Shown here in pieces: positions 35,289 to 45,741 of a stretch of DNA of 64,000 bases. The number at the start of each line of letters is the position of its first letter. Within the stretch, counting starts at the first letter, position 1. A program made the translations under genes and the position numbers. Source of the DNA: Neoceratodus forsteri (lineage: Eukaryota > Chordata > Ceratodontiformes > Ceratodontidae); NCBI GenBank assembly GCA_016271365.2, contig CM057456.1, forward strand, positions 168,674,501-168,738,500, read 5' to 3'. The notes under the pieces are model-generated. The model searched no databases. It saw only the letters and a program-made list of their open reading frames with translations, and was not told the origin of the DNA.

Positions 35289-38200
35289 GTTAATAGAAAC
35301 ATAGACTTTGACGGCAGATAAGGACCACTTGGCACACCTAGTCTGCCCATTTCTCTACCTACAGAATAAGCTGCAGATCCTAGTTAACCGACAGCCTATT
35401 TCTTCCTACCCCCATAAGAATTGCCTTATGTCTGTCCCATGCATTCTTGAATTCTCCCACAGTTTTAGACCCCACAACCCCTCAGGAAGGCTGTTCCATG
35501 CTTCCACCACCTTCTCTGTGAAAAATACTTCCTCACATTGCCCCTGAGCCGTTCCCCTCTATCTTCAAATTGTGTCCCCTTGTTCTTGCACATCTTTTTT
35601 TCTGAAAGATGCTACCCTCTTGGACTTTGTTGATTCCACTGAGGTACATAAAAGTTTATATCATGTGCCCCCTCTCCCTCCTTTCGTCAAGAGTATACAT
35701 ATTAAGCTCCTTTAGTCTCTCCTTGTATGGCTTCTCTTGCAGACCCTGCACCATTTTAGTTGCCCTCCTCTGGACTGCCTCCATCCTGTCTATGTCCTTG
35801 CAGAGATGGGGTCCCCAAAACTGCACACAGTACTCCAGATGTGGTCTCACCAACTGTCTGTACAGAGGGATAACAACTTCCTGTTTTCTGCTGGTGATGC
35901 ATCTCCCTATAGATCCCAGTATCCCCTCAGACCTCCCTACTGCCTCCTCACATTGCTTGCTAAACTTAAGGTCATCTGATATAGGTACCCCCAGGTCCTT
36001 TCCAATTTTGTTGTTTTACTACCCCCCACCCCACTGTAATCTTCCCTGGGTTTTGTTTCCCAGGTACATTATTTCCTTTTTGCATTGAATCCAAGCTGCC
36101 ATACTTCTGACCATTCCTCCAACCTTGCCAAGTCCCTTCTCATCCTTTCCACTCCTCCTTGTATATCAACCATGTTGCAGTTCTTTGTATCATCTGCAAA
36201 GAGGCATACTTTTCCTTCCAGTCCCTCATCAATGTCACTTATAAAGATATTAAAAAGGAATGGACCCAGAACTGAACCCTGCAATACCCCACTGGTAACC
36301 TCTCTGTCTTCAGAGTGGACTCCATTTACAATTACCTTCTGTGTCCTGTTGTCCAGCCAATGTTTTACCCAGGCTACCACCCTGGGACCCACTCCCAGGC
36401 TACTATTTTGATTGTTAATCTTTTGTGTGGGACTGTGTCAAATGCCTTGCTAAAGTCTAGGTAGGCCATGTCCACAGCCCCTCCCTGGTCTACTACTTTG
36501 GTCACCCAGTCAAAGAAATCAATTAGATTCATCTGACCTGACCTTCCCGCTGTGAACCCACGCTGTTTTGGGTCCTGTGCCCCACTTTCCTCTAGGTACT
36601 CAACAATTCTTTCCTTCAGAAGTGATTCCATTACTTTCCCGACCACAGAGGTCAAACTGACAGGTCTTTAGTTTCCTGCCTCTGTCTTGTTCCCACTTTT
36701 GTGAAGGGGAAACACATCCGCCTTCCTCTAGTCCTCGGGTACCACACCATCCTCCCATGATTTGTTCAAAAGGGTAGCCAGTGGTGTCACTAGTTCTCCC
36801 ATTAATTCTTTTAGAATTCTGTGGTGAATTCCATCAGCCCCATTGCTTTGTCCACCTTCAGTTTTAGGAGTTCTTTCAGAACTCTTTCTTCTGTGAAAGG
36901 ACTGGGATCGACCCCCCTATCCAGAGTGCTTCTGTTAATTGGATTAGGCACCTCCCCTCCTCCTCTTCTGTGAATACTGAGCAGAAGTATTCATTCAGTA
37001 TCCCTGCTTTTGCACTGTCCCTCTCTGCCCACCCACCGTCCTTTCTATTCAGCCTCACTATCCCTCCTTTTGTCTTTCTACACTCCCTGATGTACCTATA
37101 AAAGGTGTTATCCCCTTTCCTAACCAAGTTGGCTACAGTATCTTTTCCTCAGTTTGGGCCTTTGCTATTCTGACTTCCCTCCCTGCTTCCTTCTGCCTTA
37201 ACTGGTACAGTTATCTAGCCTGCTCCTTCTGTGTTTCCTTATACTTCCTAAATGCTATCTTTTTCTCCACTACCTTCCCTGCCACCTCTTTTGAGAACCA
37301 TAGTGGCTTTTTCTTTTGTTTTGATTTGTTTATTTGCTTCACACAAAGGTTTGTTGTCTCTGTGATGGCAGTTTGGATGTTTCCCCATTGTTGCTCCACC
37401 CCTCCTTCTAGCCCGTTTTCTAGTGCTTTTCTAAGGCACTCTCCCATCTTGCCAAAGTCAGCGCTCCTGAAGTCCAGTACCCTCACTTTTGTATGGCTTG
37501 ACTCTGTAGCTGAGTTTATCATGAACCACACTGTTTTGTGGTCACTTTTTCCCAGATGGCTACCCACTTCTAGAACTGTGATCCTCTCGCTGTCCCCATT
37601 TGAGAGTATGAGGTCTAAGATTGCTCCCTCATGAGTGGGTTCCAAAACTAACTGTCTGAGCCATGCCACCTGTAGGGCATTGAGAATGGCCCTTCTCTTG
37701 GATGTGGCTTCAGCAAAGGTGCTCCAGTTAACATCTGGCATATTCAGGTCCCCCATCAACAGTATCTCCCTTTTCTCTGCCATCCTAAGGATGCCTTCTA
37801 TCACATCCTTGAGCATTCCTTCTCCCTGACATGGGGCCTGTATACAACCCCTGTGCAGATTGTGGTGCCATTTCCAGTCTCTAAGGTGATCCACGGTGCC
37901 TCCTCTCCTCCCTGTTTACTCTTTTGTTCTGTTGCTTTTATCCCTTCCCTTACATAGAGAGCTACTCCTCCCCCTCTTCTACCCTCCCTATCTCTCCTGT
38001 AGGTTGTGTACCCTGGTATATTAACATCCCAGTCATGGTTTTCTGTGTACCATGTTTCTGTGACTGCTATGATATCCAGGCATCCCTCTTCCATCAACGC
38101 CACAAGTTCAGGGTTCGTGTTGCGCAGACTACAGGCATTGGTACTCATTACCCTCTATTTCTTGATGGCCTTACCCCTTTTTGCCCCATCCCTGTCCTTA

Positions 38201-38470
38201 TTGTCTTTGTCATTTTCTCCATTTACCCCTGCCCTTCTCCTTATAGACATCTCTGTCTTGGTGTTTACCTCACTTACTACCCTGATTTTTTGGGAGGGAC
38301 TAGGATTTCCCTGCTCCTTTCCAGTGCCTCCCCCCCTTGGCTAGTTTAAATGCTTGCCAATGAAGCATTTAAACCTATCACCTAGAATCCTGGTTCCCTT
38401 CCTAGACAGATGCAGACCATCATGCCAGTATAGATCTGCATTACTCCAGGTTAAGACCATTATAAACCCC
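35289..38470 (-). mobile_element. CR1-like LINE, near full-length ORF2 region
   Basis: The 3' end on the low-coordinate side starts with AACATAGACTTTGACGGCAG and ATAAGGACCACTTGGCAC, the CR1-like 3' UTR. The copy extends through reverse transcriptase and the whole endonuclease to about 38,150, plus about 300 bp of upstream sequence containing CATTTAAACCTATCACC. It is the best-preserved CR1-like ORF2 in the window and a good reference for the others. Confidence 0.9.
35656..38148 (-). pseudogene. CR1-like ORF2 (endonuclease and reverse transcriptase)
   Basis: Endonuclease: CLDIIAVTETWYTENHDWD, GGGVALYVREGI, LMGDLNMPDVNWSTF with the catalytic GDxN, AILDLILSNGDSERITV and LGKSDHKTVWF (37,211-38,148). 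Reverse transcriptase: KPLWFSKEVAGKVVEKKIAF, GGIVRLNRKDGGWA (36,876-37,127), LTSVVGKVMESLL-like TSVVGKVMESLLKERIVEYL, QRGFTAGRSGQMNL, motif A LDFSKAFDTVPHKRL (36,374-36,655), VLQGSVLGPFLFNIF and motif C LFADDTKNCN with both Asp intact (36,069-36,392), then MVRPHLEYCVQFWGPHL (35,656-35,853). Frame breaks lie at about 37,850, 37,150, 36,880, 36,380 and 36,060. Confidence 0.88.
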
Positions 38471-38869
38471 TAAGGTCTGTGTACATGAAATCTGGACTTC
38501 TGATTTGTATTTAATAACAAATTCAGTTGAATAGTTAGTGGTGTTAAGTGGTGTAAAGGTCCACTTAAGTTTTGGCCTTAGCCTTAACCACATTTTAATA
38601 TTTTGACAAAAGCTTTAATTATATTTTAATACTTTAAAACAGTACTTGCAATCTTTAAATCAATATTAGAGATACTAGAGATAATAGTACATATTCTTAT
38701 TTTTATTTTGATATTTTGGATTGCTCTGATTGTTAGGATTGGCCTGAAGGTTTACAGATACCCTTTCACATTACTCAGTGTATCTCCGTAGATATTTATT
38801 CATATATGTGATAAGATATTTTAGAATTCATTATAAGTAAAAATGACTGCAGTCACACGTAGTGGAAAA
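38471..38869. other. non-genic, AT-rich
   Basis: Very AT-rich spacer without any supported feature, lying between two CR1-like insertions. Confidence 0.45.
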
Positions 38870-39352
38870 CATAGAAACATAGAAACATAGAAACATAGAA
38901 TTTGACGGCAGATAAGGACCGCTTGGCCCACCCAGTCTGCCCATTTCCCTACCTACTGGATAAGCTGCAGATCCTAGTTAACCAGCAGCCTACTTCTTCC
39001 TACCCCAACCCCCCAGAATTGCCTTATGACTATCCCATGCATGCTTGAATTCCACCACTGATTTTGACTCCACAACCTCCTCCGGAGGCCATTCCATGCA
39101 TCCACAACCTCTCTGTAAAAATACTTCCTTAAATTACCTCTGAGCCGCCCCCTCTATCTTCAAATTGTGCCCTCTTGTTCTTGCACACCTCTTTTTGAAA
39201 GATGCTACCCTCTTGGACTTTGTTGATTCCCTTGAGGTACTTGAAAGTTTCTATCATGTCCCCCCTCTCCCTCCTTTCCTCGAGGCTATACATATTAAGC
39301 TCCTCAAGTCTCTCTTCATATGTCCTCCGGTGCAGACCCTGCACCATTTAGT
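38870..39352 (-). mobile_element. short 5'-truncated CR1-like LINE with octamer tail
   Basis: Begins with about four copies of AACATAGA (a TTTCTATG tail on the minus strand), then ATTTGACGGCAGATAAGGAC and GCTTGGCCCACCCAGTCTGCC. The minus strand encodes only the C-terminal block YEERLEELNMYSLEERRERG, DMIETFKYLKGINKV (39,129-39,347). It is 5'-truncated at about 39,352, inside the sequence of the unassigned LINE-like element that continues at 39,353. Confidence 0.9.
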
Positions 39353-39428
39353 TCTTGATGACTTGGAGGAGAGAGGGAAGAATCTGTGGAAGGAAAGTAA
39401 AGGGGTTAAACCCCCTACTAAAGACATA
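39353..39428 (+). pseudogene. LINE-like ORF1 region, left fragment
   Basis: The 76-bp stretch reads LDDLEERGKNLWKESKGVKPPTKDI in one plus-strand frame. If the Harbinger element and one ATA are removed, the frame continues into GFKSTY at 47,574. The two sides were therefore one sequence before the transposon inserted. Because the left side is cut by the CR1-like copy ending at 39,352, little of it is left. Confidence 0.5.
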
Positions 39429-39444
39429 GGCCGAGATATTCAAA
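39429..39444 (+). repeat. Harbinger left terminal inverted repeat
   Basis: GGCCGAGATATTCAAA; pairs with 47,555-47,570. Preceded by ATA at 39,426-39,428. Confidence 0.88.
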
Positions 39445-39970
39445 GAGCTGAGCCATGTGCAATAGAGGTTGCGCCTGCGCAAGTCCGAAATTGCGCCATT
39501 CTGCGATATTCAGCAGGAGGCAATTGTGCCCCCGAAATCACGCCAAGCAACAGCGCAATAATAATGAAGGCATGCAAAACTGAAGGGGAAGGAACCATGC
39601 ATAAATGGCGCAGTGCGATATTTAACAACTTGCACCATGCACAATAGGGGAGCAAGCAGAAGTTGCGCCATAGCAGAAATGAGCCAAAATAAAAAGGAGC
39701 AAGAGAGAGGTGCAAGAACGCTACAGGGAAGGCACATGAGGCAGAACTCTAGCCACACAGACAGGACAGGAGGGACACACAGGACAGGCCAGGAAAAGGG
39801 CACCCTGAACACAGAGGCACAGGGAAGGTGTGGGGAGCCACAGCCAGTGCAGAAGGGGGAAGTGCCACACACAGAGGCCACCATGCAGGTGTTCCCGGTG
39901 CAGGGAAGTAGCAGTGAGGACAGGCGGGGAATAAAATAACAGCTGCCAGGGGTGAACACAAGCCAGGGAC

Positions 39971-41218
39971 ATGGCCAGTGCCACCTTCCAGATGGAGGCC
40001 ATTATGAGGGTGAGAAGGCGGGTGGCAGGGGGGCATGGCAGTGGAAGGGCCCGTCAGTGGTATGCCCCCAACAGGCAGTACCAAGCCCACACCAGCTTCG
40101 AGCTGTACAGTGATACTGAGATTGTGGGCCGGTACTGCCTGAATAGGGCAATTCTGAGGTGGCTCTGTGCACTGTGCAGTGATGCGATGCAGGCACCCAC
40201 ACGACGGAGCCATGCCCTGTCAGTGGAGACTAAAGTGACAGCTTGCATGTGCTTGCTCACCACGGGTACCTTCCAGAGACCAACTGGGGACACCACAGGC
40301 ATAACCCAGTTGGCCACGTCATTCCACCTCACCCAATTCCTCTGCGCACTGCTGCCACATGCTGAGGAGTACATCCATTTCCCCAGCACACCGGCAGAGT
40401 GCACAGCAAACATACAGGAGTTCCACAGTGTAGCACATATGCCTGGCATGCTAGGGGCAATAGACTGCATCCATGTGGCCATATGCACACCACCTGGCTC
40501 TGAGGGGGCCACATACATCAATCACAAGGGCTATGCCAGCATCAACTGCCAGGGGGTGTGCGATGCCAGGGGGTGCATGATCAATGTCTGTGCCATGCAC
40601 CCTGGGGGAGCACATGATGCCTTCATCTGGCACCAGTCAGCACTGTGCCACAGATCTGAGAGTGGGGACATCCCCACTGGCCACCTAGTGGGTGAGTATG
40701 CAAATCACATGGACAATCATAGGGCCTGGAGGGGCATGGCCAGAGGTGACATGGGTAGTGGCCTACATGGCCCGGGGCAGGGCAATGCTGATCACCAAAT
40801 TAACCTCCACCCTCTACACACAGGTGACAGTGGATACCCACTCCGTCCCTGGCTGCTCACACCCCTACCGGCCCACGACCCCATCGCACACCGCTACAAT
40901 GAGGGCCATGCCACCACACATAATGTTTCGGCTGGTGTTCGAGATGCTGAAGGCATGTTTCCATTGCCTGGACACCTCCGGTGTGCCCTTACAGTACAGC
41001 CCCTCAAAGGCCTGTGGGCTATTCCTGGCCTGTTGCATTCTGGACAACATGGCCAATGAATGGGATAGCCGTACAGGTCAAAGGGGACAGCGATGGGGGC
41101 GATGAGGGACGCCGGTGACGATGGTGATGGGCAGCCCCTTGGGCGATGGAACCCCACTGATCCGGCTGGCACAGCTGCACTGGGACACCATCACAGAGGA
41201 GCACTTCAGCCAACCCAG
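39971..41218 (+). pseudogene. HARBI1-like: HARBI1-like Harbinger DDE transposase, frameshifted
   Basis: Transposase of the PIF/Harbinger superfamily, which cuts and pastes the element. The ATG at 39,971 opens exon 1, 240 codons plus one base, to 40,691. Residues 86-125 (CMCLLTTGTFQRPTGDTTG region) match the N-terminal helix-turn-helix. The first catalytic Asp is D165 in GMLGAIDCIHVAI. YINHKGYASINCQGVCDARG and HDAFIW follow. Exon 2 starts at 40,824 and supplies the second Asp in GDSGYPLRPWLLTPL. Then a frameshift near 40,917 hits the spot of the catalytic Glu (family NVIERxF), and the frame continues as VFEMLKACFHCLDTSGVPLQ with LACCILDNMANE. More frame disorder near 41,065-41,105 precedes IRLAQLHWDTITEEHFSQP, and a GTAAGT donor follows at 41,219. 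Spliced family proteins are about 350-400 residues. Confidence 0.9.
40692..40823 (+). other. 132-nt in-frame intron of the transposase gene
   Basis: The donor is CTAGTGG|GTGAGT at 40,692 and the acceptor is CTACACACAG|GTGAC ending at 40,823. Removing 132 nt joins HLV to GDSGYPL exactly as in HARBI1 proteins. The intron is phase 1, a multiple of three, and has no stop in the coding frame, so the open frame reads straight through it. The inserted 44 residues have no counterpart in the family. Confidence 0.85.
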
Positions 41219-41779
41219 GTAAGTCATGGGGCCATTACGAGCCAACAGTGGCTAAGGCACAACCCACAAAACGCATGGACACACACAGAGGTGCATGCCA
41301 TCAAGGGAAGTGGCAGGGCATGGAACCACACACACAACCAGGGATGGGTGAGGACTAACATGCCATGCAGATGGACACACACACACGCACACACACAATG
41401 CACCAAACTTGCACAAAGGGCAGGAGGCACACCAACCCAGAATGCCAACCCTAGCCACACACGTGTCCACAGGCCACCATGCCCACTGCCTGTCCATGTG
41501 CATGTGTCAGATGCTGAGCACCATTGCACATTGGTGTACAGCACAATGCAGGCATCATCATGCACACACAACTGCAGACAGCAGCTGAGAGGGTGTGCAG
41601 GTGGACTGTGTGTCCATGCACAGGGCCGGGTACCCACCCATGCACTGCCCGCTGAAAGACACAATGCACACAGGGCAGCACAAGACAGTAGCCATGCTAG
41701 GAGACAGGTCAGTCATGTGACACAGTGCCCTGGCCGCCACAGATGCATGGGCGGCCCTGCCGAGACCAGCCAGCACTGA
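41219..41779 (+). other. probable second intron and terminal exon of transposase
   Basis: After the GTAAGT donor at 41,219, a consensus acceptor GCCGCCACAG ends at 41,740. Splicing there would add RCMGGPAETSQH and a stop at 41,780 to EEHFSQP. The intervening 520 bp is rich in ACACAC/TGCACA and has long but featureless frames on both strands. The donor is strong; the terminal exon is an inference from splice motifs and phase only. Confidence 0.4.
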
Positions 41780-41857
41780 CAGGCTGATCACTGGCCTCAT
41801 GGGGTGGCACCGATGGTCCCCAAGGGGTTCCACTGTGTGAACATGACTGTGCCTACC

Positions 41858-42278
41858 CTTGAGCAAAGGAGGGAGAGAGGTGATATGATCGAGGCATTCA
41901 AACACCTTAAGGGCATAAACAAGGTGAAAGAGTCTAACATGTTTAAATATAAGAAAAATAGCAGGACAAGAGGACACAGCATGAGATTAGAGGAGGCCGA
42001 TTAAGGAAATGTGAGGAAATTCTTTTTCACAGAAAGGGTGGTGGATGCATGGAATGGCTTACCACAAGAAATGGTGGCTATGAATACAGTGCAGGGCTTC
42101 AAACAGGCATGGGATAGGCATAAGGGAGCAATACAAATGACTATGAATAGATAGGTCACTGACAGAGCAAAGGCCGATGGCACATTTATAAGGTAGAAAA
42201 AGAAATGGGCAGACTGGATGGGCCTTGCGGTCCTTATCTGCCGTCAACTTCTATGTTTCTATGTCTATGTTTCTATGT
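41858..42278 (+). mobile_element. 5'-truncated CR1-like LINE inserted in the Harbinger
   Basis: The plus strand encodes TLEQRRERGDMIEAFKHLKG, then NKVKESNMFK and SRTRGHSMRLEEAD, the C-terminal end of CR1-like reverse transcriptase. It continues with the 3' UTR GGGCAGACTGGATGGGCCTT, CGGTCCTTATCTGCCGTC and an imperfect TTTCTATG tail ending at about 42,278. It interrupts the minus-strand Myb-like gene after the codons for VLQTPVQA, so it arrived after the Harbinger. Confidence 0.9.
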
Positions 42279-43820
42279 GCTTGCACAGGGGTCTGCAGCA
42301 CACCGAACATGCCTGCACCAGGCATGCTCGGGATGCCCACAGCTGAACCTGGTGTTGACAGGGAGGGAGTCGCACGACTCCGGGAATGTGGGGTGGACAG
42401 TGCACTGCGTGGTGTCTGTGACACATGGGCATATGACTGTGTGCCCATTGTGGCCATGACAGCAGTGAATCCCTGTGCATGCCTGTCAATGGCAGCGGTC
42501 ATGTCCTCCAGCAACCGGTCCATCCCTGCCAGGATCAGAGCAGTGTCCCTGCTGCGACACTCCTCTGCCCACTCCAGAGCTGCACGCAGTGCATCCACCA
42601 ACGTCGCAAGCCACATCTGCTGCTGGACTGATGCTTGCAGTAGGCGGTTGTGCTCGTCCAAGAGGTCATCTGCCTCCTCAGCATCCTGTCCCTCAGGGTG
42701 TGCACAGCCCTGATGCTCAGCACCCCTTGAGGGTGGGCGCTGCGCACCAGGACCAGGTTTGGGCATGTCCATAGGCAGTGCACAGATGCCGCTGCTGAAC
42801 CCTGTACCCCCAAGCCCATTGGCTGACTGCTGATGCTGCCCCTCTGGCTGCCACTCCCCAGGGCTCAGTGGTGCTGCCGCAGTGGCCTCAACAGTCCCAC
42901 TGTCCTGAACAGACACCAGTGCTGCCCCCACTGGTGCTGACAGACACAGGCTGGGACTGTGATGACATGCAGGCCTCCATGGCAGCACCACCCACAGTCA
43001 TGGCCATGATGTGTCCTGCTGTGTGGCCATCCCATGGCACACATGTGTCACTGCCCATGACGTTAGTGACATCATCATCGGTGATGGACTCTGCACCAGC
43101 CCCAGGCACAGCATGCTGGCATCTGTGGATGCTGGCACGCTGGGACACAGGCAGGGCTTCCTCTGCACCTGTTACAACAACATCAGTGTGGACAGCCAGG
43201 CAGCCCCACTGTCGCACTGAGCCACGTATACCTGTGGAGGTGGATGGGTCCTCCTCCATCTCCAGCTGACTGTCCTCAGTGGACAGGCCCACCACCGTTG
43301 ACCCATGCAGATGCTCAGGATCTGTAAGGGAAAGCAAAGTCATGTTACTGCATGTGACCTACCCTGCCCCCCCATAGACAGACCATGACTTACCATGCAG
43401 TGATAGGCCACCACCCGTCTGGAAGCCACCACCCGGAACACCCTCAATGGCACTACGCTGCATGCTTCCAGCAATCCTCTCCTCCTGTAGTGCCAGGTCC
43501 ACCACCTCCAGCTGTCCCCCACCTGTTGCAGCTCATGCTGCCCTGATGGCAGCCACCTTCTCCTTTATCCTCCTCCTGTCCGTGCCCATCTTTTTCTTGC
43601 ACTCCTGCATGGAGCACTGGTGGCTGCCATGCAGGTTCACAGCACATGCCACCTCCTCCCATGCAGCAGCATGGGCTTGAGGTGTTCCCTGCTGTCCACT
43701 GAGAAGTGGCTCCTGATCCAGGTAGGCGTCAAACAGGGCTTCGGTCTCGGCCTTGGTAAAGTAAGGCCTCCTCCTCCTCCCACCACTGTGTTCCTCCTCT
43801 CCCACAACTTGCTCGGTCAT
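42279..43820 (-). pseudogene. Myb/SANT-like Harbinger partner gene, broken
   Basis: In Harbinger elements a Myb-like protein binds the transposon ends and helps import the transposase. Exon 1 runs 43,820 to 43,394: residues 15-92 (RRRRPYFTKAETEALFDAYL, WEEVACAVN, ECKKKMGTDRRRIKEKVAAI) form a Myb/SANT-like trihelix domain. Codon 96 is TGA in AIRAA-stop-AATGGGQLEVVDLALQ, probably from CGA. The donor is CATG|GTAAGT (43,393) and the acceptor CCTTACAG| (43,322), phase 1. Exon 2 begins DPEHLHGSTVVGLSTEDSQL. A one-base shift near 42,920 leads into SVQDSGTVEATAAAPLSPGE and a coiled-coil-like tail (LLDEHNRLLQASVQQQMWLA, ILAGMDRLLEDMTAAIDRHA). The CR1 insertion at 42,278 removes the original C-terminus. 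Confidence 0.82.
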
Positions 43821-44594
43821 TATTTAGCCTGTAAGAATGGCAGTTGTTACCTGTGACTGTGCAGTCCCATGCATGTCCCTAAATCCACAGTCCACACTCC
43901 CAAACAGCATGCAACTCACCAATAGACTGCAGTAATCGACTATGGCCACTGCAGCACAATGTCGCACTTTTATAGCGCAATCCATGCAAATGAGGCGAGG
44001 CGCAACTTTAAGTGGATGCAAACTGCAGTGCTGTGCCATTGAATGGCTGATTAGATGATTTGCATATGACGGCTGAATATCGCGCTTTTGCACTTTGTGC
44101 AATTGTGTTGAACGTGCTGAGCCAATGGTGCAGTTCTGTGACAAGCGTAGTACACACCTCACTGCGCATGCCCGGGTTGCTGATGCAGGTGTCTGCCACG
44201 CTGCCGATTGTGCTGTGCATGGTAGGCAATGTAGGGCACAGCCACCATTGTGCCAGTGGTGCTATAGCGATGGTCACCTACATGGCACTGTGGCACTAGG
44301 CCATCATAGGCGCACTGGGCCAACTGTGCAGTAGGCCGCTACTGGTGATAGCACACAGGCAGCCAATCGAACTACACGCATTGGGTTCCAATGGCACTAT
44401 GCGTGTCCGTGAGCCAGAGATCCTTGACCCTGTGTCTGACCTTTGCCTCCTAGGCGCCATGTGTCAGGCATTGGTGCACCTCTATTGCGCTGTTCAGTGA
44501 CAGCACAATAGGGAATGGCAGCGCTGTACCGCACAGCATCTGCACGTGGGGAGCAGTGCTGCAGAGTGCCATATTTGCAAATCGAGCAGAGAGA
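43821..44594. promoter_or_regulatory. divergent promoter region between the two Myb-like genes
   Basis: This ~770-bp spacer separates the two start codons. A TATAAAAG box reads on the minus strand at 43,974-43,967, about 150 bp upstream of the minus-strand gene's ATG. Two octamer motifs in opposite orientation, ATGCAAAT (43,984-43,991) and ATTTGCAT (44,058-44,065), flank a centre. GCGCAA/TTGCGC-type motifs and CTGAATATCGCGC (about 44,081) resemble the element's own subterminal sequences. No TATA box is evident for the plus-strand gene. Function is inferred from position and motifs. Confidence 0.5.
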
Positions 44595-45741
44595 ATGGCA
44601 CGCAGGAGGGCTGCTCAGTGGTCGCCAATACAGCTGGCCAACCTAGTGGCCATTGTGGAGCCACACCATGGGCCACTGTTCGGGGAGGCACCCCTGGACA
44701 GGTTCAGGACCCAGGTGTGGGAGGAGGTGGCCACTGCACTCGAGGAGGCCACAGAACAGGAGAGAAGTACAGAGCAGTGCCGCCACAGGTATGGGGACCT
44801 GTGGCGGAGGGAGCTGGAGCTGCTAGCCCGCCTGCAGGCACGTGCCAGGAGGGACACGGTGCCACGGCCAGGTAGGTGTCACGTCAACACACTTTTATGT
44901 TCCATATGGGTATCACAGTTATATGTGTCCAGCACATGGGGGAGGGACCGTCCAGGGTTGGCTGTGGTGGTGTTATCAGGGTGTGGGGTGGGTAGGTCTG
45001 GCTGAGTGGGAGGGCACACACCTGGGGGCAGGGAGGCTTTGCTACAGGATTGTACTGATGTTCCTCTCTCCATGTTTGCACCACAGGCCCGGAGGAATGC
45101 CACCTTGCCCGTGATCTTCGGTGGCAGGAGGAGCAGAGGAAAGCCAGGTGGGGCAAGGGCCCACATCGCCCACTGGACCGGCCCGATGATGGTGAGTGCC
45201 ATAACTCCATGATTACTATTTTATGCTGTGTAACAGGGTGGGCAGCGGGGCATGGCCACCATCCATCGACACCACTGCCATACACGTGACTTGTTACAGT
45301 CAACACTGTCCAGTGGCAATGCATGTCTGGGAGTGCATCGATGGTGGTCCATGCATGCACTGGGTACATGGTTGTGCCACTGCCTTTGCACCACATAGCC
45401 ATGTCACTAAACTGCCACGGTGGTGCTGTGCGTGACTTGGCCAGTGGGTGTGTGCAGTGTTCTGCATGACTGTATGCACCTGGGTGGGCGGTTCATGTGG
45501 ACATGATCACTGTGGGTGGTCATACACCATCACAGAGGTATGTCCCACAGCCGTATGCCATGCACAGTGGGCGGGCTGTATGGGGCTGTGCATTCACACC
45601 TGTTGACTGTGCTCCCTTGTCCTAGGTACACGCCATCTCTGGGAAATCAGGAAGGCACTTCAGGAGATCCTCCAGGTGGCAAGGGTGTCTCTGGACATCC
45701 TCCGCAGGATTGATGACACCGGAGTTCTGCGGAGGCACTGA
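44595..45741 (+). CDS. second Myb/SANT-like Harbinger protein, three exons, apparently intact
   Basis: Exon 1 44,595-44,871, exon 2 45,087-45,191, exon 3 45,626-45,741, all joined in phase 1. Donors are CCAG|GTAGGT and GATG|GTGAGT; acceptors are CACCACAG and TGTCCTAG. The product is 165 residues from the ATG at 44,595 (GAGAATGG); a frame-start ATG at 44,556 would add 13. Residues 1-90 resemble a Myb/SANT-like domain: QWSPIQLANLVAIVE, FRTQVWEEVATALEE, RSTEQCRHRYGDLWRRELEL. Exon 2 is basic (RWQEEQRKARWGKGPHRPL). Exon 3 is a predicted amphipathic helix (LWEIRKALQEILQVARVSLD) then RRIDDTGVLRRH and a stop. No stop or frameshift is seen. A possible poly(A) signal variant AATACA lies near 45,948. 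The role is presumably DNA binding or a transposase partner; the sequence differs clearly from the minus-strand Myb-like gene. Confidence 0.65.

Noticed and set aside
39510..39959. 149-codon minus-strand frame near the Harbinger left end
   Set aside because: Overlaps the 5' leader of the transposase gene, is low in complexity and has no recognisable motif.
41224..41664. 146-codon minus-strand frame
   Set aside because: Falls in the proposed second intron of the transposase; CA/TG-rich composition explains the open frame.
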